From contig JBIKVN010000019.1 in the NCBI GenBank assembly GCA_044356865.1, forward strand, positions 1 to 22,788: a DNA stretch of 22,788 nt, in the 5' to 3' direction. The DNA is from JBEIUL01 sp044356865 (lineage in GTDB: Bacteria > Planctomycetota > Phycisphaerae > Phycisphaerales > SM1A02). The position numbers were made by a program, and so were the translations under genes. The notes beneath the pieces were generated by a model. The model searched no databases. It saw nothing but the letters and a program-made list of their open reading frames with translations, and was not told the DNA's origin. This document shows, piece by piece, positions 8,589-17,132 of this stretch (position 1 is the stretch's first letter; each line of letters opens with the position of its first letter).

Positions 8589-9951
8589 GACTGCCGCACG
8601 GACGCTGTCGCTCGCCCTCGCGGCGGTCCTCGCGGCGTGCGGATCGCCGGCCCGCATGCAGGACGGGCCCTCGACGCTCGCCCGCGGCATGGTTCCGATG
8701 TCGGGCAAGGCGCCGCCCGGCCGGTCCGCAATCCGCGCGACGCTGTTCGACATCTGCGACCGCTCGCTCGGCGACCTCTCCGACGCGGTCCTGCCGTTCC
8801 TCGACGATCCGGCGGTCTCGCCAGGCACCCGGATCGACCTGCTGCGCACGCAGCTGCGGATCGGGACCACGATCGTGGTGACCGCGACGACGCGGTCGAT
8901 CGAGAGCGGCGTCGTGGACATGTATTGCTACCTCGCGGTGTGCGAGGCTCGCCTCAGCCAGCAGCTCGCCGACAGCCTTCCGGACCGGCCGGAGGTGGTG
9001 CGGCTCGAGGCGGCAATCCAGGTTCCGCTCAAGATGGCGAGGGGGCTGCTCGAGTCGACCGCGACCGTGGAGCAGGTCGAGTTCGTCGACCGCGCCGTGG
9101 CGGGATTCCTCGAACGGGACGTGAACTCGGCGCCGGGACTCCTGCTGCGGCTCGATGACTTCGCCGACCTGCGGGCGTCGACCGACCGGATCGCCTCGGG
9201 CGGTTCCGGACTGCTCGGCACGGTCGACGAGGCCCGCGACGAGCTCCGCTCGACCCGCGAGTCGGCGGAATTGGTCGCGTACGCGATCCAGCGGATGCCG
9301 ACGCTCGCGCGATGGCACGCCCGGCTGCTGCTCGAGGAGGCGCTGGCCGGCCCCAGCACCGGAAGGGTGTACGCGGCGCTCGATTCGCTCGCGACGCGGC
9401 TCGGGGAGCTCGGGACGAGGCTCGACGCGACCTCGCAGGCGATCGACCGGGTCGACGCTCGGGTCGCGGAGACGGTGGAGGCGCTCGGCGAGGTTGACGG
9501 GCCGCTCGCCCGGACGATGGGCGAGGCACGGGCGACGATCGCCGACGCGAAGGCCCTGCGGGAGAGCCTCGACGGCACGATGCCGGCGCTCGACCTCACG
9601 CTCGGCGCGGCCCGGGAGACGCTCGAGTCGTTGCGGGGTTCGCTCGCCGGCGTCGAGGACCTGAGGGCGAAGTTGAAGGAAGACGGCGTCACGCTCGATC
9701 CGGCCGCTGCCCGCGAGACCGCACGGGAACTCGCGGCGGCGGCGGCGGACCTGAAGATCGCGCTCGGCGAGGCGCGGGCGGTGCTGTCGAGCGATGACGC
9801 GTCGGCCCGGCTCGAGGAGATCGTCTCGGCGAGCCGGACCGCGACCGATTACGTGTTCTGGCGGGCGGGCCTGCTGCTGTTCATCGCGGCGTGCCTCGGG
9901 ATCGTCTTGCGGGTGGCGTGGGTGCTGACCGGGCGGCGGGCGAAGGGATGA
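8581..9951 (+). CDS. Lipoprotein with long coiled-coil and C-terminal membrane helix, function unknown
   Basis: A 456-residue protein I do not recognise. It begins with a lipoprotein signal peptide whose lipobox is L-A-A-C (Cys20). The middle (about 50-240) looks mostly helical. Residues about 255-420 have long Ala/Leu/Glu/Arg heptad-like runs (for example LDSLATRLGELGTRLDATSQ), suggesting coiled coil. A hydrophobic helix follows (about 427-449, VFWRAGLLLFIAACLGIVLR) and then a short basic tail. A lipid anchor at one end and a transmembrane helix at the other could let it span between membranes or fold back on the inner membrane. It overlaps the ATPase gene by 8 bp (ATGCGTGA), so it is translated with the transporter. 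MCE/MlaD proteins also combine an anchor with coiled coil, but no MCE domain is visible. Confidence 0.75.
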   Translation: MRETAARTLSLALAAVLAACGSPARMQDGPSTLARGMVPMSGKAPPGRSAIRATLFDICDRSLGDLSDAVLPFLDDPAVSPGTRIDLLRTQLRIGTTIVVTATTRSIESGVVDMYCYLAVCEARLSQQLADSLPDRPEVVRLEAAIQVPLKMARGLLESTATVEQVEFVDRAVAGFLERDVNSAPGLLLRLDDFADLRASTDRIASGGSGLLGTVDEARDELRSTRESAELVAYAIQRMPTLARWHARLLLEEALAGPSTGRVYAALDSLATRLGELGTRLDATSQAIDRVDARVAETVEALGEVDGPLARTMGEARATIADAKALRESLDGTMPALDLTLGAARETLESLRGSLAGVEDLRAKLKEDGVTLDPAAARETARELAAAAADLKIALGEARAVLSSDDASARLEEIVSASRTATDYVFWRAGLLLFIAACLGIVLRVAWVLTGRRAKG

Positions 9952-9954
9952 TGA

Positions 9955-9962
9955 GGGGGAGG
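9955..9962 (+). promoter_or_regulatory. Shine-Dalgarno sequence of the transglutaminase-like gene
   Basis: GGGGGAGG ends 6 bp before ATG 9969. It favours that start over ATG 9948 or 9951, which overlap the preceding stop, and over the upstream in-frame ATG 9891 inside the previous gene. From 9969 the protein opens directly with a lipoprotein signal peptide. Confidence 0.55.
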
Positions 9963-9968
9963 TCCTGG

Positions 9969-11231
9969 ATGCGGGCGACTTGGCTCCCGGTCTTCGTGGC
10001 GATCGTGGCGGCAGGCTGCCGGACAGACCCGGGGCCGGGGCCTGCCGGGGCCGGGGCTGAAGGGGCTGGGGCTGAGGGGGCTGGGGGGGCTGGGGTCGAG
10101 GGCGGGATCGGGATCGTGGACCCGCTTCCCCTGGTCGACCGCCGGCAGCGAGAGGCGGTGGCGGCGGCGCTCGCGAGGGCCGGGGAGAACCGACCGGAAC
10201 TCGAGCAGGCCCTGCGGGAGATCGACCCGGACCTGCGGAGGGGTATGGCGTTCCTGGTGGCGACGATGCCGGAGCGCGACCTTCGTTGCCTGTCCAGCTC
10301 CTTCCTGCTCGGTAACGTGCGCGAGGCCTATTCGGCCTGGCGGGCCGCCCCGTGGGGCAGCGGCATCCCGGAGGACACCTTCCTGCGCTACATCCTGCCG
10401 TACGCGAACCTGAACGAGGCCCGGGACGACTGGAGGGCGGACTTCGCCCGGCGGTTCCAGGCCAAGGCTTTCGAGATCGGCGGAAAGAGCGGCGATCCGA
10501 TGGAGGCGGTCCGCTGGGTGAACGACCGGCTGAACGACGAGCTCAAGGTTCAGTACCACGCGACGAGACGGCGGGCGCCCGACCAGGGGCCCTACGAGTC
10601 GATGGCCCTCGGCTACGCAAGCTGCACGGGGCTTTCGATCCTGCTGACGGATGCCCTTCGGGCATGCGGGATCCCGGCGAGATGCGTCGGCTGTCCGGCG
10701 TGGACAGGCACTCCGGGCAACCACACCTGGGTGGAGGCGTGGTGGGATCGGTGGTGGAACATCGGGGACACCGGAAGCGATCCTCGCGACGCGAATTGGG
10801 TCAACGAGCGGTGCCGGCTTGAAACCGACGGCGAAAACCCGCAGAACGCGGTTTGGGCGGCGTGGTGGCAGCCGACGGGCGAGCACTTCCCGGTGCCGTG
10901 GGACTGGTCGATCGAGTGGATCCCCGGCCGCAACGTGACGCGTTTCTACCGCGAGCCGGTCGAGGTGGCGGTGGCGATACCGGACATGACGCCGCAGGGG
11001 CATGCCGGAGAAGCCGACCGGTTCCCGGCGACGGTGCTGGCGTATTGGCATGAGGAGCTCGTCGCGCGGCATCGCGTCGAGAACGCGGGCGAGGCCGCAA
11101 CACTGCACCTGGCGATGGGCGAGGCGTTCCGTATCGAGGTTCGGTTCGCGAACGGCGAGCTCGAGGTGCGCGAGGGGTTCATGCCCCGTTCCGCCCAAGA
11201 GACCGCCCCAGGTACCGAGCCGGGGGCGTGA
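9969..11231 (+). CDS. Transglutaminase-like lipoprotein
   Basis: A 420-residue exported protein. The signal peptide ends in a lipobox (A-A-G-C, Cys17). A 30-residue Gly/Ala/Pro/Glu low-complexity linker follows (about 21-47), then a papain-like transglutaminase core. The catalytic triad is visible: Cys219 in GYASCTGLS, His252 in GNHTWVEAW and Asp267 in WNIGDTG. Bacterial members of this superfamily act as proteases, amidases or cross-linkers; the substrate is unknown. The Cys/His/Asp spacing is normal, so an active enzyme is likely. A C-terminal beta-rich region (about 335-410) may be a partner domain. It starts 17 bp after the previous stop and is last in the operon. The match TGGACAGGCA at 10701 codes for W-T-G beside the catalytic His. 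Confidence 0.85.
   Translation: MRATWLPVFVAIVAAGCRTDPGPGPAGAGAEGAGAEGAGGAGVEGGIGIVDPLPLVDRRQREAVAAALARAGENRPELEQALREIDPDLRRGMAFLVATMPERDLRCLSSSFLLGNVREAYSAWRAAPWGSGIPEDTFLRYILPYANLNEARDDWRADFARRFQAKAFEIGGKSGDPMEAVRWVNDRLNDELKVQYHATRRRAPDQGPYESMALGYASCTGLSILLTDALRACGIPARCVGCPAWTGTPGNHTWVEAWWDRWWNIGDTGSDPRDANWVNERCRLETDGENPQNAVWAAWWQPTGEHFPVPWDWSIEWIPGRNVTRFYREPVEVAVAIPDMTPQGHAGEADRFPATVLAYWHEELVARHRVENAGEAATLHLAMGEAFRIEVRFANGELEVREGFMPRSAQETAPGTEPGA
10031..10095 (+). repeat. G-run low-complexity segment (G-quadruplex-prone) in coding sequence
   Basis: At least nine runs of four or more G are separated by 1-6 bases, in imperfect GGGGCTGA / GGGGCCG units. The segment encodes the Gly/Ala-rich linker just after the lipoprotein signal. 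The repeat structure suggests growth by slippage. It meets the usual pattern for G-quadruplex formation on the coding strand and in the mRNA. Confidence 0.6.
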
Positions 11232-11680
11232 TCGCGAGATCGAAGTGGCCACGCGTGAAGGTTTGGACCCGGTTCGGACCTGGACAGGCAGACGCCAGGA
11301 AGGACAACGGGGCGTAGACCAGCTGGACTTGGGCTTGGACGACTCGGGCTCGGACGACTTGGGCTTGGACAGGCAACCTCGGATCTGGATCACTTTGGCC
11401 CGGGACTGGACTGGCCCCGGACTGAACAGGCTGGACTGGGGCTTGCCCACGCACGTAGACCATCGCAAAAGTCCGCTTCTTGACGGCGACGGCATGATGA
11501 CCGCTACCGACGGCCACCCTACTGGACCAGACGGACTGGACTGGACTGGACAGGCTGAGTTCGGACGAATCTGCGAAAAAAACCTTCCAGACTTTCGAAG
11601 CTGTTCCCGCGGACTGTTAGCGTCTCGCTCCGCGGTCAGCCCGACCGCTCGCCTCTCGCCGCTGCACCGACCAGTCGCCC
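11232..11680. other. Noncoding stretch left of the transposase, repeat-bearing
   Basis: 449 bp without a credible gene. The open frames crossing it translate to degenerate repeats. It contains many GGACT / TTGGGC / TGGAC iterations (most dense at 11322-11375 and 11529-11556), three copies of the TGGACAGGCW element, and a more A/T-rich segment (around 11570-11625) just before the transposase gene. A TAGCGT hexamer at 11618-11623 could serve as a -10 box for the transposase, but this is weak. It probably forms the left arm of the mobile locus. Confidence 0.55.
11281..11556 (+). repeat. Left cluster of three TGGACAGGCW elements, + orientation
   Basis: Copies begin at 11281 (TGGACAGGCA), 11366 (TGGACAGGCA followed by ACCTC) and 11547 (TGGACAGGCT). 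The copy at 11366, with its preceding T, matches the consensus unit of the array at 21001-21193 over 16 bases. Around the core there is a short palindrome, CCTG-GA-CAGG at 11279-11288. The three copies on the other side of the transposase point the opposite way. Confidence 0.7.
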
Positions 11681-12955
11681 ATGGGTCATCCTCGCTCACA
11701 CTTCGTCGATCCCTTGAGGACCGGGATCTACCACTGCATCTCCCGCTGCGTACGGCGAGAGTCATTGATTGAGAGCGACGCGAGATGCTCGTGGATCGTG
11801 GCCGCGTTGGAGCGTCTCTGCCGCGTCTTTGCCATAGACGTTTGCGATTTCGCCGTGATGCGGAACCACGTCCACCTGCTGGTCCGGACCCATCCGGAGC
11901 TCACGATGGCCTGGTCCGACCGCGAAGTCGCCCGTCGTTGGCTCTGCCGATACGGCGAGTCGCAGTGCGGGCTCGAGGAATCCATCGACGCCGCCTGCAT
12001 GGATGATTCGCTGATCACGGAGTGGCGATCGCGGCTCTCCGACCTTGGCTGGTTCCACAAGCTCTGGAAGGAGCCCGCCGCGAAGGCTTGGAATCGGGAG
12101 GATGACGTCACCGGCCACTTCTGGGAGGGACGGTTCCTGTCGATTGGCTGCCATGACGAGGCATCGGTCCTGATGCAAGCGACATACATCCTGCTCAACC
12201 CGGTCCACTGCGGCCTCGAGTCACGGCTGGGCGAGTCCGGTCGATCCTCGATCGGTCGGCGGATCCATGGGATCCGGAAGGCGATCCTCGCAGGCGGACT
12301 CCGCGAAGGCGTGGAGACCTACCGGCTCACGTTGCTCGAGCCGGCGATTCCATGCGACCCGGGCCCGGAAACACCTCGGCTCGCCGATGCAGAATGGTCC
12401 GAACGGCTTGCCAGGCGGACGCATGCTCGCGCCCTTCGCGAAGCGGCGGTTGCAGAGGCGTACCGCTCCGTCCGAGCCGCCCGCCGATCGGGCGAAGGGA
12501 ATGCTGATGGCGGTCCTGAGCCGAGAATGACCCGAGCTTTCGAGGCTGACCCAGCGATCTTCTCCCCCGTGGCCACGAACCAGATGCGGCATCCAGGTCA
12601 TGCAGCGGCCTCTCGAGTTCTCGTTACACGAAATCGGCCGGACTCTCCGTTCGACCCTTCCCGTCGGAGGAACCCTTGGCGAGGTCGCGCGTCGCTTCCA
12701 CTCCTTCAGGGCTGCACCCTCCTGAACTTCATCGACTTCGTCGACGAGAGATCAAGGATGCCAAGGCTCGACAAGCCTTGCCACATCGCGCCAGGAAACC
12801 CGAGGCTATTCGAACGAATCTTGCGGCCATTGCGCCCAAAGCTCCCCGGGTCCGACGACCGACGGAGAGGCAGGCGTTACTTACCCGGGGTGATGCTCGC
12901 TGCGGCCGAGAGCTTGACTTCGTCCATCACGATGGACTCCGATCCCCCTCCATAG
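11681..12955 (+). mobile_element. Y1/HUH IS200-like (REP-associated type) transposase gene
   Basis: A 424-residue single-strand transposase of the Transposase IS200-like (Y1_Tnp) superfamily. The N-terminal YHCISRCVRR (17-26) is the first conserved strand. The HUH metal-binding motif is NHVH (62-65, His63 and His65), and WEGRF (148-152) follows. Tyr169 in TYILLNPV sits where REP-associated transposases carry the nicking tyrosine (Y-I-x-x-NP), so the active site looks complete. A C-terminal piece (about 345-385, LNFIDFVDERSRMPRLDK) resembles the tail of related planctomycete proteins from memory, which argues against a frameshift. It is longer than typical RAYTs (about 150-330). The ATG at 11681 fits the family N-terminus. 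Inverted clusters of a short repeat flank the gene, as expected if it recognises that repeat. Confidence 0.8.
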
Positions 12956-13420
12956 CGAGCCCGGCACGAGAGCTTCGCGTGAGACCTGGTCCCAACGTGG
13001 AGATACATGAGCGTCAACGCATCGAGGTCTTCAAGCCGCGCATCGATGGGCGGACGCATGATGCGCCTCGGCACTGGGCGAAGCCGCGTCCGGATGGCCT
13101 ACATGCCTCTGATGCGTATGCCGCGTCTTGCCTCGCCGGATCCAGCTGCTGACGATCGGGGCCAGCATTGACGGACCTCGCGAAGCCTTTACGCAACCTG
13201 CCTGTCCACGTGGCGTATTGGGGCGTATTGGCGTACGGCGAACTTCCTCTCAAACGTCGTGGATGGACGAGTTGCCTGTCCAAGGAGGTCCAAGGAAGCT
13301 CGTCCAACGGAATCGCCCTCCACTGCCCACCAGATCCGATCCCCCCTGACTGCCTGTCCACGATCCTCGCAGTCTACGATCCACGCAGTCCAAGCCTCCA
13401 GGCCCGGCCACGCGGAGACG
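12956..13420. other. Noncoding stretch right of the transposase, repeat-bearing
   Basis: 465 bp between the transposase (+) and arginase (-) stop codons. No gene is convincing: open frames here have no recognisable domain and composition changes along them. It contains three TGGACAGGCA elements on the minus strand, a tandem GGCGTATTG (13211-13219 and 13221-13229), a CCAAGG direct repeat (13280-13285 and 13290-13295), and degenerate TTGGACTGCG and GGCCTGGAGG variants near 13385-13405. I see no clear terminator hairpin. Confidence 0.5.
13199..13360 (-). repeat. Right cluster of three TGGACAGGCA elements, - orientation
   Basis: TGCCTGTCCA on the + strand occurs exactly at 13199-13208, 13273-13282 and 13351-13360, with spacings of 74 and 78 bp. 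The middle copy reads TTGGACAGGCAACTCG on the minus strand, nearly the array consensus. With the left cluster these form inverted groups, three against three, around the transposase. Confidence 0.7.
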
Positions 13421-14347
13421 TCACCGCCCCGCAAGCAGCAGCCTTGCCGCCTCAACCGCGATCCGCGCCGTGCCCCCCTCGGGATCCGCCGCCGGATTCA
13501 CCTCGACGACCTCGACATGGACCAGCGGGGCCCCGGCCGCAAGTCGCAGCGCCTCGAACATCTCCTCGCGACGGATCCCGCCGGGCGTCGGACAGTCGAC
13601 GCCGGGGGCGATCGACGGATCCAGACTGTCCAAGTCGAGCGAGAACGACACCGCCCCGTCCCGGCTCGCCCTCCCGACGGCCTCCTCCATCACCGCGCCG
13701 ATCCCCCGACGATCGATCTCCTCGCGCTCGAACATCCGGACCCCCAGCCGCTCAAGGTTCACCCGCTCCCCCGGATCGACGTCCCGCTGCCCGACCAGGC
13801 AGGTCGTCGTCGGATCGAGCCGGCAACCGCCGGGCGTCACCTCGCGGAACGCCGGCACGTCGAGTCCGAGCAGCGCGGCGAGCGGCATCCCGTGAAGGTT
13901 CCCGGAAGGCGTGGTCTCCGGCGTGTTGCAATCGGCGTGGGCGTCGAACCAGATCAGGCCCGCCGGCGGAAGCCCCCGGCGACCGCGACCGAGCGTGACC
14001 CCCGCCTGGGATCCCGCCCCGAGCGAGTGCTCGCCGCCGAGCACCAGCGTCACCGCATCGCCGAGCTCATGCGTGGCCGCGACGCGGTCACGCAACTCGC
14101 GGCAGAACATCCCCACCGCCGCGACAAGTTCAGGCCCCGGGTCGAGCCCCGGCCTCCGTCCGGCCATCGGGACCGCCATGTTCCCGCAGTCTTCGACATC
14201 GATTCCCACGGCCGCAAGCGCCTCGAGCAGCCCCGCCGACCGCATGGCCGCCGGGCCGCCCGCAGTCCCTCGCGACACCCCGGCAAGCCCCGAAGGCACA
14301 CCAAGGATCCGCACCCTCCGAACTGGCGACCGCCGTGCTGGGCTCAT
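13421..14347 (-). CDS. rocF: Arginase family protein (probable arginase)
   Basis: A 308-residue cytoplasmic enzyme predicted to hydrolyse L-arginine to ornithine and urea at a di-manganese centre. All metal ligand motifs are visible: GGEHS (104-108), DAHAD (135-139) and SLDLD (236-240, Asp238/Asp240), plus the substrate-binding loop SGNLHGMPL (148-156) and EVNP (282-285). SGN-HGMPL is more typical of arginase than of agmatinase or formimidoylglutamase, so arginase is preferred, though the substrate is not proven. Length is normal. The ATG at 14347 lies 33 bp after the peptidase stop on the same strand, so they probably share a transcript. An internal Met35 is less likely because it would remove the first conserved strand (ILGVPSG). 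Confidence 0.88.
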   Translation of the reverse strand: MSPARRSPVRRVRILGVPSGLAGVSRGTAGGPAAMRSAGLLEALAAVGIDVEDCGNMAVPMAGRRPGLDPGPELVAAVGMFCRELRDRVAATHELGDAVTLVLGGEHSLGAGSQAGVTLGRGRRGLPPAGLIWFDAHADCNTPETTPSGNLHGMPLAALLGLDVPAFREVTPGGCRLDPTTTCLVGQRDVDPGERVNLERLGVRMFEREEIDRRGIGAVMEEAVGRASRDGAVSFSLDLDSLDPSIAPGVDCPTPGGIRREEMFEALRLAAGAPLVHVEVVEVNPAADPEGGTARIAVEAARLLLAGR

Positions 14348-14380
14348 GCAGGTCCTGCCTTCCGTGCCCGCCCATCGGCA

Positions 14381-17128
14381 TCATTCGCGGGCCGGCTTCA
14401 CGCTCCCGTCGAAACCGATCATGAATCGGGCCGGCCGAGGCCGTTCGATGGCCGGATCCTGCCACGCCCCCGCCCCGGATGCATCCTCGACCTCCACGAT
14501 CGCAAGCGGAATCAGGGATGGATCCTCGCCCTCCCGCGGCCGCCGGTCACCGAACTCGAGCCGCACCCCCATCCCGTCCGGCGGCGCCAGCAACCCCGCC
14601 ACCCGCACCGCTGCCGTCAATTCTCCCGCCGCCGCCATCGGCGACTCGCGTGCGTCCCCATCCAACCCCTCCCACGCGGCCACCAGCACCGGCCCGACCG
14701 CCGCCGCAATCTCCCGCGACTTCGCCCGCCGCTCCTCGTCCCGCGCCCGCTGCATCGGATTCCGCTCCCGCCCGTCCTTCCGCACCTCGAAGGACTTCCC
14801 GGGAATCTCCGGCGGGTACACGTTGTTCTCCCGATCCGCGTCCGCCGTCTCCCGCAGCGGATCGAACCGCACCACCCGCACCGGCTTCGCGGTCACCAGC
14901 AGCTTTGACGTGACATGCGAGTTCCGCCGCCACAACTCCGCCGGCAGCCGCATCGACTCGATGCTGCCGTCCTCGTACGTGACCTCCAGCGGCAGGAACG
15001 TCACCAACCCCCCGACGTTGCGGAACCGCACCACCGTGAAGTTCAGACCGTGCCCGAGCAGTCCCTTCTCCTCGTCCGTCCACTTCTCGAGACTGCGTGC
15101 GAACTCCCGCCGGTCCGCCTCCGTCACGTCGAGCTCGTCGAACCGGCTGTAGAAATCCACGAGCTCCGGAAACCGCTCCGCCCGCTTGGGCAGCTCGCGA
15201 TTCCGCTCCGCCGACAGGGTCCGTTCCGCCGCATCGCGTTCCCCGCGCCGCCTCGCCTTGTCCGACTCCGGATCCCCGAAGCTCGGCGTCCACGCCACGA
15301 CCCTCTCGATCGCGACATCCACGTGGTCGGTCGAGTAGAACCACCCCCGCCAGAACCAGTCGAGATCGACGCCCGACGCGTCCTCCATGGTGCGGAAGAA
15401 ATCCGCCGGCTGCGGGCGCTTGAACGCCCACCGCCGGCAGTACTCGCGGAACGCGAAGTCGAAGTTCTCGCGGCCGAGGACGCTTTCCCGCAGGATGTTC
15501 AGGGCCGTCGCCGGCTTGCCGTACTGGTTCGGCCCGAATTGCAGGACGCTCTCGCTGTTGGTCATGATCGGAGTCTGCTCGACGCTCGTCATGTGCCCGA
15601 CCATCGACTCCGGCCCGCCGCGCCCGCTCGGATAGCGATCCTCCCACTCCTGCTCGGCGAGATACTGGAGGAAGGTGTTGAGCCCCTCGTCCATCCAGGT
15701 CCACTGCCGCTCGTCGCTGTTGATGATCATCGGAAGCCAGAAGTGGCCGACCTCGTGGATCACCACGCCGATGAGGCCATGTTTCGCCCCCGCGCTCCAG
15801 GTCCCGTCCGGTTCCGGACGCGGCCCGTTGAAGCAGATCATCGGGTACTCCATGCCGCCGACCGGCCCGTTCACGCTGATCGCGACCGGGTACGGATACG
15901 GGAGCGCGTGCCGCGAGTAGACCTCGACGGCGTGGGCGACCGCCTGCGTCGAATAGAGGCTCCAGAGCGGCGCCGCGAGCGCCGGGTAACAGCTCATCGC
16001 CATCGAGCGCCGGCCGTCCGCGCCGGGTATCTCCACGCCCCACGCGTCCCACGCGAACGCCGGGCTCGCCGCGAACGCGACATCCCGCACGTCCTCGCTC
16101 TCGAAGACCCACGTGACGCGCCCCTCCGGCCGCTCGCCGCCGGGCAGGAACCGCTTCTCGTTCTCCCTCGCCTCCTCGGCGGTCACGATCATGACCGGCC
16201 GCTCCGCGGTCCGCGCCGCCTCCAGCCGCTCGCGCATCGCGGGCGTGAGCGTCTCCTCCGGATTCCGCAGCTCGCCCGTCGCCGTGACCAGCCAGCCCGC
16301 AGGAGCGTCGATCTCCAGCCGATAGTTCCCGAACTCAAGGGTGAACTCGCCCGAGCCGAGGAACTGCTTGTGCTGCCAGCCGTTCGCGTCGGTGTACGCG
16401 GCCATCCGCGGGAAGAACTGGGCGATCTCGTAGAGCGGGAGCCCGGTGTCCGGCAGCAGCTCGTAGTTCGACCTCGCCCGTCGCACGTCGGCGGGCACGA
16501 TCGGGAAGCTCCACTCGACCTCGAACGCGAACGACTCGCCCGGCCCGAGCGGCTTCGCGAGGTCGATCCGCATCATGGTGTCGACGATCGCGTGGGGAAG
16601 CGCTTTCCCATCCGCATCTCGCACCGCCGAGATCTCGTACCCGCCCGACCACGAGGCGTCGAGCACGATCCCGCGGAACCAGCGAAGGTCGCGGCGATCG
16701 CGCCGGTTCGACGGGTCGGGCGGCCGGCCAAGGTCGCCGCCGGTGTCGGCGAGATCGGCGAGGCCCCCGTCGCGGAAATGATTCTGGTCGAGCTGCAGCC
16801 AGAGGTACGTCAGCGTGTCGGGGCTCTCGTTGCGGTACATGATCCGCTCCCAGCCCGACAGCGCGTGCCGCTCCTCGTCGATCCGGACCTTGATGTGATG
16901 GTCGGCCCGCTGTTGCCAGTACTGCGGCCCCGGCGCCCCGCTCGCGGTGCGGAACGCGTTCGGCGTGGGGAGGATCTCCTCGAGCTGCCGGAACGCATCG
17001 GGCCGGTCCTGCTTGTCGACGACCAGCCACGGCCCGTCGTCGAGCAGGCGATCGGAGACGAGCGACGGGGGATGGGCGATCGTCACGGACGCGAAGATCG
17101 CGGCCGCTGCGGTCAATCCGGAGTGCAT
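14381..17128 (-). CDS. Peptidase M1-type zinc aminopeptidase, exported
   Basis: A 915-residue metallopeptidase. A signal peptide (residues about 1-18) is followed by an N-terminal beta domain, then the catalytic domain. It has the exopeptidase-type motif GGMEYPM (424-430, equivalent to GAMEN), the zinc site HEVGH (458-462) and the third ligand Glu481 in WMDEGLNTF, in the HExxH-x18-E spacing of gluzincin M1 peptidases. The usual catalytic-domain continuation (KPATALNILRE, then a helical part) follows. The region after about residue 640 is an extra C-terminal portion of charged and beta segments that I cannot assign. The start at ATG 17128 follows the cyclase stop by 4 bp; longer frames into the cyclase gene are shadows. 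Probable role: periplasmic peptide degradation. Confidence 0.88.
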   Translation of the reverse strand: MHSGLTAAAAIFASVTIAHPPSLVSDRLLDDGPWLVVDKQDRPDAFRQLEEILPTPNAFRTASGAPGPQYWQQRADHHIKVRIDEERHALSGWERIMYRNESPDTLTYLWLQLDQNHFRDGGLADLADTGGDLGRPPDPSNRRDRRDLRWFRGIVLDASWSGGYEISAVRDADGKALPHAIVDTMMRIDLAKPLGPGESFAFEVEWSFPIVPADVRRARSNYELLPDTGLPLYEIAQFFPRMAAYTDANGWQHKQFLGSGEFTLEFGNYRLEIDAPAGWLVTATGELRNPEETLTPAMRERLEAARTAERPVMIVTAEEARENEKRFLPGGERPEGRVTWVFESEDVRDVAFAASPAFAWDAWGVEIPGADGRRSMAMSCYPALAAPLWSLYSTQAVAHAVEVYSRHALPYPYPVAISVNGPVGGMEYPMICFNGPRPEPDGTWSAGAKHGLIGVVIHEVGHFWLPMIINSDERQWTWMDEGLNTFLQYLAEQEWEDRYPSGRGGPESMVGHMTSVEQTPIMTNSESVLQFGPNQYGKPATALNILRESVLGRENFDFAFREYCRRWAFKRPQPADFFRTMEDASGVDLDWFWRGWFYSTDHVDVAIERVVAWTPSFGDPESDKARRRGERDAAERTLSAERNRELPKRAERFPELVDFYSRFDELDVTEADRREFARSLEKWTDEEKGLLGHGLNFTVVRFRNVGGLVTFLPLEVTYEDGSIESMRLPAELWRRNSHVTSKLLVTAKPVRVVRFDPLRETADADRENNVYPPEIPGKSFEVRKDGRERNPMQRARDEERRAKSREIAAAVGPVLVAAWEGLDGDARESPMAAAGELTAAVRVAGLLAPPDGMGVRLEFGDRRPREGEDPSLIPLAIVEVEDASGAGAWQDPAIERPRPARFMIGFDGSVKPARE

Positions 17129-17132
17129 CCGC

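Noticed and set aside
5601..9951. Mla-type phospholipid transporter (MlaFEDB)
   Set aside because: A STAS protein, ATPase and anchored coiled-coil protein are reminiscent. However, the permease is of the BPD_transp_2 type, not MlaE, and no MCE domain is present.
12676..13152. Second small gene, or frameshifted transposase tail, downstream
   Set aside because: The main transposase frame already contains the family C-terminal segment near 12715-12840. This overlapping frame shows no recognisable motif.
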